Translations under genes and position numbers: made by a program
The notes under the pieces: generated by a model
The model's database searches: none
What the model was told of the DNA's origin: nothing
Seen by the model: the letters and a program-made list of their open reading frames with translations, nothing else
Part shown: piece after piece, positions 45,126-57,005 of the stretch
Numbering within the stretch: the first letter of the stretch is position 1
Layout of the letters: each line of letters opens with the position of its first letter
Assembly (NCBI GenBank): GCA_037013495.1
Contig: CM072805.1
Span: forward strand, 41,349,169-41,413,168
Reading direction: 5' to 3'
Length of the DNA: 64,000 nt
DNA from: Hippophae tibetana
Lineage: Eukaryota > Streptophyta > Magnoliopsida > Rosales > Elaeagnaceae

Positions 45126-46251
45126 TCTTCCTCACAACGCTTATCTTTGATTCTTTTCAAAGAGCCATTTCTTACTTTTAGAGGCATTGAATCTTTTTTC
45201 AACCTACTTTAATTTTCTACCCATAATGTCTGTTTTTATATGGTTTGGATACTGACTGTTCATTACTATAGTAACTGAGATGTATGGAATCATAAATGCT
45301 GTTTAGTTAGCATGTGCGATCAAATAATATAAACTTGCATGAATCTTGCCGTCATGAGTAATTTGTATTCTGATTTTGAAAAGTTGCTATTTAGAAAGCT
45401 TGATTCGTACCAAAGGCCAAAGGAGTGTCTGAAACTGGTTGTTTGAGGTGATAAAAAGCTCGTCGTTGAGTAGTTTTGAGCTGCTTCTCTGATCTTAAAA
45501 AAAAGTTACAAAAATGTGATTTGAAACCACTTATTGGAAAATCACATAAAATGTAACCTCTAAAACTTAAAACATTCAATTAACGTTGAAATGAGATTCA
45601 TTTGATTAGTTTTTAATATTGAATAAATTTAATTAGTTAGAGTTTTTAATAGTATTTTATGTGAAATTTTTAGATTTTTTTTAAGTAAAAATATGAGTTG
45701 AATATAAAAGTATTATTTTATAGATCTAAGTTTTAAAGGTATTAAAAATGTCGTTTTTCAAAACTTATTTCAATAAGCATGTGCAACCCTGGTTTAAAAA
45801 AATAAAAATAAAATAACAAATTTAACACTTATTAAAAATAATAACAATAAAAATATTACTCATGATACTAACCATTATCCCTCTAAATTCGAAGGATGGG
45901 TGTTATTTTTATTGTCATGTGAGTTCCATAGGTGTTATTTGAAGTAATTTTTCAAATAAAATATCTTCGTGAAAACTAGTTGTTCTTTGTGTGAAATCAC
46001 TTCTTTTGGAACCATACATCTTTAATCCACTGCTGCAATAAGCTCCTTAATATATGTAAATTTCGAATATAAAATTCAAGTTTATGAGGCAGACGTGTTG
46101 CTATTGTAGTGAATAGAAGAAGAAGATGAAAAAAACACACATAAAGAGCATAGGCCAAGAGCAGAAACAAGTCTTTCCTAATTAGGCTCAACAGATTGCG
46201 GTAAATTTTATTATTGCCTTTAGTGTGGTAGTAGAACGGCAGAAACCGGCT
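45126..46251. other. Intergenic region between convergent TSJT1-like and DMC1 genes
   Basis: Contains both 3' UTRs. The end near 45928-45953 (GTGTTATTTGAAGTAATTTTT) matches the outer edge of the MITE-like family seen in AKR intron 4, so part of 45500-45955 is probably a related element. No coding sequence recognised. Confidence 0.45.
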
Positions 46252-49200
46252 TCAGTCTTTTGCATCTGTAATGCCCCCTGCTGTTATCTGAAATACGTAA
46301 AATAAAGTCAAGAAAAGACTAAATCATGGAGAAATCTGGAGGTTGCTTTTCTTTATGGTAGATCAATCAGGGCCAAAATTTAATGATTTCAAGTTAAGGC
46401 CACAATAATGTAAATAAGAAGGATATTGCTTCAGCTTCAGGCAGGTTTGGGGCATCAAACACCTTACATACTCGCTGTTCTCCTTTCCCTTTTCTGAATA
46501 ATAACCTTATTGTGGCAGCGTGGGCAAGAACATGCCCTCCTGCTGGTTTCTTAGGATCTGATATAAACACTCCACCACCAGGGTCCGCTATAACTGCAAC
46601 CAAAAATTGTGTATTTTTGGAAGAATTCAATTTTTGTTCATGACAGATATATTACATATGACAATTTATGGTCAATACTCAAATGATCTCATTCTTTATC
46701 GAAAATGAACTCAATTTGATTCGAATATGATGAATCTATGCTATCATTTAATATACATGCAGCTTTTTCTATAGAGTTTAACATCCTATGCTTCTATTTT
46801 TCCTTTCTTTCTTTCTTGCATAAATAGGCTTCTCTAAAAACATTTAATTATTCAATTATTTACCCTGGTTGGTCATGTAGACTGCAACATTGAATTCCTC
46901 TGCTATCTTTATTAAGCGAGAGAGCATCTGTGCCAGTTTTTGCTGCAATATTATAGGTTCACGTTATGAAAGAGAAATAGCATATAACATCTTAAACATT
47001 AATATATAGGCAATTAGGCATTGAATGATATATGTGGAGTTTACCTGGCGATCAGCAAGTTCTCCCCTTCCTGTGAAATCCACTCGGAAGAGAGCAATTA
47101 TTGAATCCACAATCTAAAGGCATGAAGGTGAAAAGGAAGATCAGGCATGCATCTAGAAACTAATAAATTATGGTTGGGTATTAAGTTTTCTAACCAGAAG
47201 TCTGAAAGGTTCCTCAGACATTTTTGCTGCAAGACCAAGTAGTAGGTTGAATTGATGCTCGTATGTGTATGCTCGGGCGTAGATGATCTTCAATCACACA
47301 ATCCACAAGGTTAGTTTCATATTTGGAAGTCTAACTTTACTGATGAAATATGGACAAAACTGAGGCTCACATTGTCAAGGACAGCTCCAGGGTCCATGCC
47401 AAATCTTTCGGCTATAGGGATAATTCTATCAGGTCGGCTGCAAGATCATTTAATTAAAGAAAAATACCAGACTTCGCTATATCTTAAGACAATTCTATAT
47501 TAACCTTTTCTCTATGTTGTTTGTTTAATTCTATTTTCAAGGTTTGTATTAATTTATTAGTCATCCACTCAGTAGTGGCCCTTAGAATGCAACTCATTGT
47601 TGCCCTAAGAGGCTAAGTAACTAAAGAATCTATTTGAAAAGAAAAAAAGTAACTAAAAGGATACAAAGTTCCTTCAGTATCAATGTACGCGACCTTTCCA
47701 TTCCCTCCTCGCATTTGAGTAGGAAGCTGCAAGATTGATGACAAGAGTAACCGGTAAGGCCTTATATTAATCACACCATCATACAAAGTTCTTGTTCTTA
47801 TACATAAATTTCAGTTTATAAGCTAACCAATTTTCTTGCGACTCTTATTGCCATAAAATTTATACAAAAACAAATATAATTTAGCTCATTGATGTCTTAG
47901 TATTTATGCAGCAGCAAGGATTAACGAAGAAACCTGCGTAGAAACACAGAGAGTATGGGCAAGCTGTGTTTTCCCACACCTGAAACAACGTTAGAAATCA
48001 GGAAATCAACCTTCAATATCATCAAACAACAGAAATGACTCAATACATTGTGTAGTGTTCTCACCTAAATTCTCCAAAAGCTTCTGTTATTGCCGAACTT
48101 TCGATCCCACCTTTCAAAAAGGCATATATCAAATTATAGTTGTTATTTAGAAGTCAAAACAAGCTCATTAACGGATATAGAATGCTGATAGAAAAGCTTT
48201 ACCGCCTAAAAGCTCATCAAGGGCTTGGCTTCCAGTTGTAATACGAACCACTGACTTTCTCTATCAGCAAGAAGAAACAACTTTCAGATTCATGGCAGCA
48301 AATAGAGAACCAAATGATTCAACGGCTTAGATATCATGTTTTACTAGGAAACAGACCTCATAAGGACACAAAACGAAACATAAAAACCTATACTTACTCT
48401 GAGAAGAGCATCACTTCCAGTAATATAGCCAAAATTCTGGATAAGAACAAGATCATTTAAAAAAAAAAGTGAGGCTAAAGATGCTATACATGAAAACCAC
48501 GGATCAATGTTGCTAACCACTATCTTCTCTGCAGCCTCGCATATTTTGTCCACTTTAGCCTCAGATAAACCTTTGATTCCCGTCAAGTTCTGCACAGAGA
48601 AAATTATCTAAGAAAATCGCATTTAAACATTGATTCCCGCCAAGTTCTGCACAAAGAGAATTATACAAAGAAAATGTCATTTGAACATCGGTTCATATCA
48701 TATAAAACTTAGGTCAGTATACCTTCTTTGTATGCATCATCAAACCGTTGCAGGTGTAGATTCCTGCATCTTGTAGCTTCTTTATGTCACCGGCATTGAT
48801 ACCCTGTGCAATCACTTCACCAAAAGATACAAGTTACAAATACTATCTATTTATAACAAACTGGAGTAGAAAATCAAATAAAAAATGATGAAAATTTTCT
48901 GCCATCAAATATCCTTAACTCCTGTATAAAGAGAAAGAAACAAATTCATTAAAATTAAAATCAGAATGAAATAAAAAAAAAATTAGAGAAACGTAGGTTT
49001 ATTAAGTGTGAAACAATGAATATCTACCTAAATCAAAGAACCTAGTGAATTTAAATACGATCGTTCAAAGGCAATATAGCTAGTGTTTGGGTGCTGTGTA
49101 CCAGGGTATCCTATGTGCCCGAGGTACATGCACATGGGGTGCACGAGGTGTACGTGAGAAAATAGGATTGCATAGATTGCTTTGGGTACAGAAGGTGTAC

Positions 49201-49744
49201 AGTGTGCATGACACAGTAGGTACCCTAGGTATATGACCCCAACGAGATATCCGAGGTGTAAGATCTAGCAAGGGGACATGAAGACATGAATAGCAGAAAA
49301 CATAAACATGACCTCATCATATGACAAGATTTGATTATGAGTTAAGCATGATCGTTCCATTGGAATGCCTACACCTCAGCGATAATATCTATATATGTAG
49401 ATATGAGTAACCCATAACTCTCTATCTGTCATCTCTATAACCCTGTAATACTGAATTCTCTCCAAACAGTGAGAATATCAAATTCTAGAAAAATGAACTG
49501 AAACAAAGTAATATAGAAGTCCATGTGACTTACGTTTATCGATCGCTTCGAAGAGATCCTCTTCTTCGTCAATATCTTCTCGTTCAACGAGTTGCAACTG
49601 GTTCTGCTCTTCACTTCTTAACACCATAATTCCAGAAATACGCAATCACAGAATCGACTAAATGTCAGAGAATACGAAGTGATTCAAATCGAAGTAAGAA
49701 GAGACCGAGTACTCCGATCTGGCTTACTTGAGAGCAGCTATCAT
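46252..49744 (-). CDS. DMC1: Meiotic recombinase DMC1
   Basis: RecA/RAD51-family ATPase that forms filaments on single-stranded DNA and performs interhomolog strand exchange in meiosis. Fifteen exons: 49744-49728, 49616-49534, 48814-48723, 48589-48518, 48436-48398, 48260-48203, 48110-48065, 47979-47934, 47726-47665, 47437-47371, 47287-47195, 47113-47045, 46942-46864, 46593-46427 and 46296-46252. This gives 344 aa, the Arabidopsis length. Features: helix-hairpin-helix region ([15 protein letters not shown]), Walker A GEFRCGKT (133-140), Walker B LLIVD (224-228) and the L2 region [19 protein letters not shown]. All introns are GT-AG except the last, which fits a U12-type AT-AC intron; removing it gives the usual end [14 protein letters not shown]. 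Without that splice the frame reads into [10 protein letters not shown] and stops. Cys137 replaces the usual Ser/Thr in Walker A. Confidence 0.96.
46297..46426 (-). other. U12-type AT-AC intron (last intron of DMC1)
   Basis: On the minus strand the intron starts ATATCCTTC (46426-46418; U12 consensus ATATCCTTT). It ends TTTTAC (AC at 46298-46297), with a branch-site-like TTTCTTGAC at 46315-46307 (consensus TTCCTTRAC) about 11 nt before the end. The preceding exon ends ...GAAGCTGAAGCA and the next begins GTATTTCAG. No GT donor is available at this position, whereas the AT-AC reading restores the conserved DMC1 C-terminus exactly in frame. Length 130 nt. Confirmation needs cDNA. Confidence 0.88.
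49080..49262. repeat. Degenerate GGTGTAC-type minisatellite in DMC1 intron 2
   Basis: A GC-richer block inside the 719-bp second intron. Variants of GGTGTAC/GGTACATG/GGTGCACGAGG recur about eight times with irregular spacing. It differs from the surrounding AT-rich intron, so it may be an inserted fragment. Origin unknown. Confidence 0.5.
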
Positions 49745-49884
49745 CTTCTTCGAAGAGAAAGAAAAAGTCTCTGAAAACTGGAAGTCCTGGTTTGCTTCTC
49801 TGTGCTTGATCGCCTTTGAGAGAGAGAGAGAAAGCGAGCTAGATATTTGAATTTGAAAGCGGTGGAATGAGAATTGGACGCGAG

Positions 49885-49901
49885 AATTTATAGGGCGGGA
49901 A
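49885..49901 (-). promoter_or_regulatory. DMC1 promoter: TATA box and E2F-like site
   Basis: On the minus strand TTCCCGCC (49901-49894), a perfect match to the E2F core TTSSCGSS, is followed directly by CTATAAATT (TATA at 49892-49885). The start codon is 140 bp downstream, and between them the leader carries a CT microsatellite (about 49817-49832). E2F sites are typical of S-phase and replication/recombination genes. Confidence 0.55.
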
Positions 49902-51613
49902 CGAACCGAAGAAGTTCGTTAAATAATGAAGCGATGACACATGAGCTTTTACCTCTTCATAATTTTCTTTAATTAATATTTCTATAATAATAATAATAAA
50001 CACAATTATCCAATCATGTTACTTACTTTTAAAAATAATATTCTTTTAGTAATAATAATTATTGTTAAGATTGTTGATATTTTTAAATATAAAATATTAA
50101 TGTTAGAATAATTAAATATTTTATTTTATAATTTTTAAAAATAAAAATATTATCACGATGTTAATAAAATTTATTCTCTCATCAAATAATGCTATTTTTT
50201 TCAATTATAGAAATTTCTTTACGAGTTTTTTAAACCAGCAAAAAGATGGGGATAAATTTAAAGAAATTACTTTTTGCGAAAGATAATGAAATTTCATATG
50301 ATTACAAATAAATAAATTTGTTTAAAACAATTTTTTTAATAATATTAAAAATACAAAAATTTGTGCTAAAAAAATATAAACATGCAAACACAAATAAATA
50401 CATGAGCACTTTTAGTGAAGAGTGATTAATTAGCTTGATAAATATGTGGAAAAACTATTTATTATTATAACAAATATTGCATATTTGAGTGTTAGGGAAA
50501 AACTTTTAAACCTCTGTTTCCATGGAGTATTCAGCGCGACACTACAATTAAAAATTAGAATAACCCAAAGCTTCAGCTCAGATTTTATTTCCCTCCAACA
50601 CAGTTCATGCTTCTCTCTATTTAGAAAACATCCCCCATCTTCTAATACACGAGTATTACTAAATCGAGAATTATTCATGCAATTAATCCTATTAATATAA
50701 TTTGATTTGAATTTATATTCACATATTTTAAATTAAAGTGTAATTTAATTCGGACTGATTTATTATTAAAATTATAAAAAATATTTTATTTTATTTTATA
50801 ATATGTTATATTTTTTTTATATATATATACACATATATGTGATCAACAAAATCAGGATACAGCCTAATTAACGCTCCTGGTTTTTGCAGTATTTGTTACC
50901 GAATCTTGTTTACTTGATTGTTATTGATGAGCTTTTAAAGCATATCTTCTAATTCAATCAATAATTGTATTGTATATCCAATCTTGAACACTAATCTCTT
51001 AATAAACTGATGCTATTTGTGAGGAAAGTTAATGAGTGTTCAACATCATGTATAGTTGTAGTTGATTCGGGCTTCCTACTTTAATGATACTGAGATTTTA
51101 TTTTTAGTATCAATTTTTATTTAGATTTTTTAGCTAGTATCTTAATGGTATTTTTATTTAAAAAATATATCACTGTGATATTGAAATGATATTTTTGAAT
51201 AATAAAGTAATTAAACAATATTTTGAGATAATTAATTAATTAATTGTACTAAAATGTACTTTGATGTCACACATATATTATTGATCTCCGAATTAAATAA
51301 CAAATTATGATAAATTAGTATTTTTTTTAAAATATGATACTATTAAGGTAACACTTCAAAAATCTAGATAAAAAAAGATATCAAAAATAAAATCTCACTA
51401 CTATTAAAGTAACAAACTCTTTAATTCGTTATATTTTAAGACATTGAAAGAATCTATACCTTAAAGAGTTTTACATCTACACTACTCCTTGAAAATAAGA
51501 AAAATACATTTAATATTCCTTTAGATTATCTAACATATCAATATAGTATTGCTAAACTATCTTTACAAAACTAGTAGAGTTATTATCCAAAACATAATGC
51601 AACTATCTTAAAA
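49902..51613. other. Intergenic region upstream of DMC1
   Basis: AT-rich, no coding sequence recognised. ORFs at 50430-50700 on both strands overlap each other and show no family motif. Confidence 0.5.
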
Positions 51614-51618
51614 GTTTA

Positions 51619-51807
51619 TGTTAATCATCATTAATGGTATATTAGTTGTATGCAACTAATATATTTTATCAACTGTATATTAGTTGTATGTAATTAATAT
51701 AACTTTCTAAAAAATACTTTTACAAAAAGAAAATTCTTATTTCTTGTATTTATATTTGTATTATCATTTATTGAAAGAATTGTAAATATTTTTCAGTATA
51801 TTCAATT
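51619..51807 (+). repeat. Copia-3 5' LTR
   Basis: 189 bp, starting TGTTAATCATCATTA. Contains paired ATTAGTTGTATGCAACTAAT-like palindromes. Followed directly by the primer-binding site at 51808-51818. Confidence 0.9.
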
Positions 51808-52261
51808 TGGTATCAGAGTAGGAAAGAAAGAAAAAAAAATTATTACCAGTTCCCGAGCAGCAGTGCCGCCATCAGTAGCAGCGCCGCTGTCGGTATTTTT
51901 ATACAGTACCGTTAATCTTCTCGCACTGTCCAGTTTGCCCCGCCATTACAAATCGGTCTATCTGCGCTCCAACTGTCTACGCTCCAGCCGTCTGCCTATC
52001 CAACCGCTTATTTGTCCAGTCGTTTGCCTGTCCAGCCCGTGCACTAGTCGTCCGCGCCATTCGAGCACCAGCTCCCGCGCAGCCTATGCACTAGTCATCC
52101 GCACCAGCTCTCGCGTCGTCCGCGCACCAGCCCTGCGCTGCTCTGTGTTCTTTTGTGAGTAATATTTACTCCCGCAATTTTTTTCCTTCGATTTTTCAAC
52201 CTTCAGATTTTATCATTCACTAAGCTTTGCTCTAAGTCCAAGCCCATCAGTTCATCAACCC

Positions 52262-52345
52262 ACATACTCATCAGCCCACTTACCCATTAGCTCATTAGCC
52301 CACTTACCCATTAGCTCATTAGCCCACTTACTCATCAGCTCAATT
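52262..52345 (+). repeat. Tandem repeats in the copia-3 leader
   Basis: A 24-bp unit CCCACTTACCCATTAGCTCA TTAG is present in two perfect copies, with related CTCATCAGCCCACTTA variants on both sides. It is untranslated leader, and unit number is likely variable. Confidence 0.75.
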
Positions 52346-52410
52346 CACAGTCCAATTCGGCCTAAAAAATCCAAAAAATTTATTCCGCTGCACAATATTA
52401 TTTATTTCAA

Positions 52411-55400
52411 TGGAAGATTCAAGACAAAATCAAGTTTCTAGAATTATTGAAGTTCCAAAATTTGAAGTTTCTGTTAAGAGTTCAGAAATTGGTTCTTTCG
52501 GGGGTACTAAACTTAATGATACCAATTTTCGAACATGGAAAAAAGTTATGTATGTTTATCTTCGTGGGATGCATAAGATGTGACATGTATCTAGATTAAT
52601 TAGGGCTCCTAGTCAAGATGATGTAGAAGCCTATACTAGGTGGGAATATGATGATGGCTTTATAATGTCAATTCTATTTAGAGCCATCACTGATGATATA
52701 TTACAAATGGTGAAGGAATGTGAAACTGCTGAGGCCATATGGAATACCTTAAGTGATCTTTATACAAATGAGTCTTAATTTATTCAAGTTCATGAACTCA
52801 TGTGCAAAGCTGTTGGTATGCAGCAAAATGGGCAACCAATATCTCTATTTTTTACCAAGCTGAAAAATGTATGGGTTGAAATTGACCAGAAATGCCCGTG
52901 CAAAATTAAAAATCAAGAAGATCTTCTATGGTACCAGAAGGAGAAGGAGCTTGAACGAGTACATGCCTTTTTAAGAGGTCTTGATACAAAACATAATAAT
53001 GCTAAAGGCAAATTGCTTCGAATGTTAGACCCTCCGAGCTTGACTACCGCATTTACATACATCCATAAAGACGAATCTCAGCAGGAAAGTCTTCATTAGG
53101 CACAAGTTGAGGTATCAAGCCTAGCCATTCAAGCCAAATCAAAGGCATTTTTCCTCTAGCAGCAAAATTCAATTCCACTTTATCAACAGGGACCTCCACC
53201 AGGCTTTACCAATCGCCCTTATTATCATTGCTTTTATTGCAATGAACAGGGACATCTTCATGAGACTTGTTGGAAACTATATCCACAATTGAAATCAAAA
53301 GCAAACCACTATGGAATAAAACGACAACATCATCGTTCTAAAGTAAAGGCAGTTGCAGTGCAAATTATCCAAGAACCAGACTACTATGGACATGATCATC
53401 CTATGGAATGTTGAGGTATCCCTACAGCTCCAATAACTGGTCGTGGTAAGATTGGTATGACCTTAAATGTTTCTCACTCTGTTGGGTCTAATACTTGGAT
53501 TATTGATTATGGTGCATCTGATCATATGACTTATGATAAATCTTATTTTAATGAGTTATCTTCCCCACCAGTGTCTTATGTTATGAATGCTAATGATGAG
53601 ACCTTTCTTGTCTTAGGAAAGGGGTCAGTTCATATCACTCAATCTTTATAGCTCCATAATGTTTTATATGTACCTGACTTGTCTCATCACTTAATATCTG
53701 TCCCACAATTGAATATTGAGTCTAAATGTTCTGTAACCTTTTATCCTATGTTTGTGATTTTTTAGGATCTTCTTACCAGGGAAATAATTGGTCGAGGGTA
53801 TCTAAAGGGCACATTGTTCCGTTTGGATTAGAACTACGCAGAGGAGAAACCAGGAGCACGGGCATGCACTGCATTGACTTCTAGTTCTGATAAGCTAAGT
53901 AAAATTTGGTTGTGGCATCACCGCTTAGGGCATCCGTCTTTTAGTCTTATGAAAGAAACCATGCCCATTTTATTTATTGGTGTTAGTGAGATTGTTTTAC
54001 ATTGTGAGACTTTTGTTTTGGACAAGAGTCATCGTATTACTTATTCTCCTAGTATTTCTAATAAAAGTACTATTTCTTCTGAATTAATTCATTCTGATGT
54101 TTGGTGACCATCTAAAGAGCCCACTATATTAGGTATAAGATATTTTGTTTCGTTTATCGATGATTGTACAAGGTTATCGTGGATTTCTCTTCTTAGAACA
54201 AAAGATGAAGTCTTTTCAGTTTTTTAAACTTTTCATACCTTCATTCAAACACAATACAATGGCATCATTAGGATCCTTCGTTTTGACAATGGAGGGGAAT
54301 ATGTTAATCATGTTTTTCAAGATTTTTTCAAAACACATGAGATTATTCACCAAACTACTTGTCCATAAACACCGGAACAAAATGGAGTGTTTGAAAGAAA
54401 AAATCGTCATTTACTTGATATGGCTCGTGCACTCTTATTTAGTGCTTATATGCCAAAATATCTTTGGGGTGGTGTTGTACAAGCTTCCGCCTATCTCATC
54501 AATCGTATTCCGTCTAGTGTCCTTAACGGAAAAATCTCATTCCAAATTCTCGCATCTTACATATCCTTATCATCCTTCCATAATCTTCCTATCTGTGTAT
54601 TTGGTTGTGTTGCTTTTGTGCATGTTCCTAAAAATCAAAGGTCTAAATTAGATGCCCGGGCAATTAAATGTGTGTTTTTCGGTTATGAAAGTTATCAGAA
54701 AGGGTACAAGTGCTTCCATCCACCGACCAGAAAGTATTATGTCACTATAGATGTTACCTTCTTTGAGGATATGAGTTATTTTTCCTCACCTGATATTGCT
54801 CGTCAGGGGAAGAATACATATTTCGAAGAACTGTATCATGGTGAGGGGGAGACATTAGAAGAATCACCAACTGATGTTTCAATGAGACCAGATGAGATTC
54901 CTAATCCATTGACTCCAGCCATTGTAGAAACAGATGCTCCAAGTATTCAAGCACCAAATTCTCTTATAGCAAATGTAGTGGAAGGCACACATGTTTCCTC
55001 ATGCATTACTCCTACCTCGGATCAACAACTCCCTGGTACTAAAGGTCACTCATCTGAGGTATGTACACCTACTGATACTAATAACATTGAGCCTAATGTT
55101 GGACAATATGTGTTACCAAATAGGTCTACTCGAGGTCAACCAGCCAAAAGGTATGAACCAAATATTCATGCAAAATCAAAATACCCAGTAGCCAATTACA
55201 TGTCCACTAAAAGATTATCTAAGTCATATAAATCATTTATGAATCAAATATCTGGTGTATCAGTACCTAACAAAGTGCAGGATACGTTGGGAGATCCAAT
55301 ATGGAGAAAGGCAATGGCTGAAGAGATGGAGGCATTAAAGAAGAATGATACGTGGCAACTTGTGCCACCACCACAAGGAAAAAAGGCAGTTGGTTGCCGA

Positions 55401-56803
55401 TGGGTGTTTACTGTAAAACATAATGGTGATGGATCTGTAAATCGGTATAAAGCTCGTCTTGTAGCAAAAGGGTTTACTTAAACGTATGGTGTAGACTACG
55501 ATGGGACTTTTACTCATGTTGCCAAAATGAGCATTATTCGGGTTTTACTCTCACTTGCCACTAACCTAAACTAGCCACTTCGACAGTTTGATGTCAAGAA
55601 TGCGTTTCTTCATGGAGAATTAGTCGATGAGGTGTACATGAGTCTTCCACCTAGGTATGTAGTTGATTCTCCTGGTAATTTTGTATGCAAATTGAGGAAG
55701 TCTTTGTATGGTCTCAAGCAATCCCCTCGAGCCTGGTTTGGAAGGTTTTCACAGTTCATGCAAAAGGTTGGTTATAGACAGAGTAATTCAGACCACACTC
55801 TATTTCTCAAACATCAACGAGGGAAGGTAACAACCCTAATCATTTATGTTGATGATATGGTAATCATTGGTGATGATACTATTAAGATGAATAAATTACA
55901 AAGACAACTAGCCTTTGAATTCGAGATGAAAGACTTAGGTGAACTAAAGTACTTCTTAGGAATTGAGATAACCAGAGGAAGAGAAGGAATATATCTGTGT
56001 TAGAGGAAGTACATTATTGATCTACTAACAGAGATAGGTATGTTGGATTGCAAACCTATTGACACTTTTATCGAGTAAAACCATTGTTTAGCAGAGTATT
56101 CAGATCAAATACCAACTGATCGAGCTCGTTATCAGAGATTGGTTGAGCGTTTGATTTACTTGGCTCATACTAGACCATATGTTGCATATGTAGTAAGTGT
56201 GGTGAGTCAATTTATGCATAATCCAAGTGATAACCATATGGATGCAGTTTTGAGAATTTTAAGATATTTGAAATCGGCTCCAGGAAGAGGAGTAATGTTC
56301 TCTAAACACAACAATCCTCTTGAAGTCTGTGGCTTCACAGATGCAGATTGGGTAGGAAGTATTACAGATAGAAAGTCAACATCGGGTTATTTCACATTTG
56401 TGGGAGGTAATTTGGTTACATGGAAAAGTAAGAAGCAGAAAGTGGTGGCGCGATCTAGTGTTGAGTCTGAGTATAGAGGTATGGCTAATGAGGTTTGTGA
56501 ATTACTATGGATAAGAATTTTGTTATTTGATATGGGTTTCAAACTCAAAAATACTATGCAGTTGTATTGTGACAATGATGCAACCATTAATATATCACAA
56601 AATCCCGTACAACATGATCGCACTAAGCATATAGAGGTTGACCGTCACTTTATAAAAGAGAAGCTAGATTCCAAACTTATTAGCTTTCCTTTTATTCCCA
56701 TTGAAAAGAAACTTGTAGATATGCTTACTAAAGGAGTTTCTAAGAAGACATTATACGACTCACTAAGCAAGTTGGGCATGATCGATATCTATGCGCCAAC
56801 TTG
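52411..56803 (+). pseudogene. Copia-3 gag-pol remnant
   Basis: Single polyprotein order gag, protease, integrase, RT, RNase H. Gag starts at 52411 (MEDSRQNQVSRIIEVPKF) and has the CCHC knuckle CFYCNEQGHLHETC near 53230. The protease site is altered to DYGAS (family D-S/T-G) near 53505. Integrase follows (WHHRLGHPS at about 53910, SFIDDCTR at about 54155), then RT with YVDDM near 55850 and RNase H with DADW near 56340. It ends with ADMLTKG-like VDMLTKGVSKK. At least ten in-frame stops (for example near 52581, 53098, 53649 and 55480) and a few frameshifts disable it. The longest open stretch is 364 codons (54387-55481). Confidence 0.9.
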
Positions 56804-56811
56804 AGGGGGAG

Positions 56812-57000
56812 TGTTAATCATCATTAGTGGTATATTAGTTGTATGCAACTAATATACTTTATCAGTTGTATATTAGTTATATGCAACTAATATAACTTTT
56901 TGAAAAACACTTTTACAAAAAACAGATTCTTATTTCTTATATTTATATTTATATTATAATTTATTGAAATAATTGTGAATATTTTTCAGTATATTCAATT
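56812..57000 (+). repeat. Copia-3 3' LTR
   Basis: 189-bp partner of 51619-51807, preceded by the polypurine tract and followed by the target duplication GTTTA. Confidence 0.9.
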
Positions 57001-57005
57001 GTTTA

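Larger units (their letters stand above)
51619..57000 (+). mobile_element. Ty1/copia LTR retrotransposon copia-3, degenerate
   Basis: Plus-strand element with short 189-bp LTRs (51619-51807 and 56812-57000, about 90% identical by eye), a tRNA-iMet primer site TGGTATCAGAG at 51808 and a purine tract GAGGGGGAG just before 56812. A perfect 5-bp flank GTTTA is present on both sides (51614-51618 and 57001-57005). The LTR pair with this duplication ends ...CAATT rather than CA. The long leader (51840-52410) is unusually C-rich. LTR divergence and many stops indicate an older insertion than copia-1. It is unrelated in LTR sequence to copia-1 and copia-2. Confidence 0.92.

Noticed and set aside
46394..46426. 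DMC1 ending in [10 protein letters not shown] by read-through of exon 14.
   Set aside because: This tail matches no DMC1; the AT-AC splice gives the conserved ending in frame.
51863..52162. 99-codon Ser/Arg-rich ORF upstream of copia-3 gag.
   Set aside because: Falls in the C-rich leader, does not start with ATG in a good context, and is not a known copia product.
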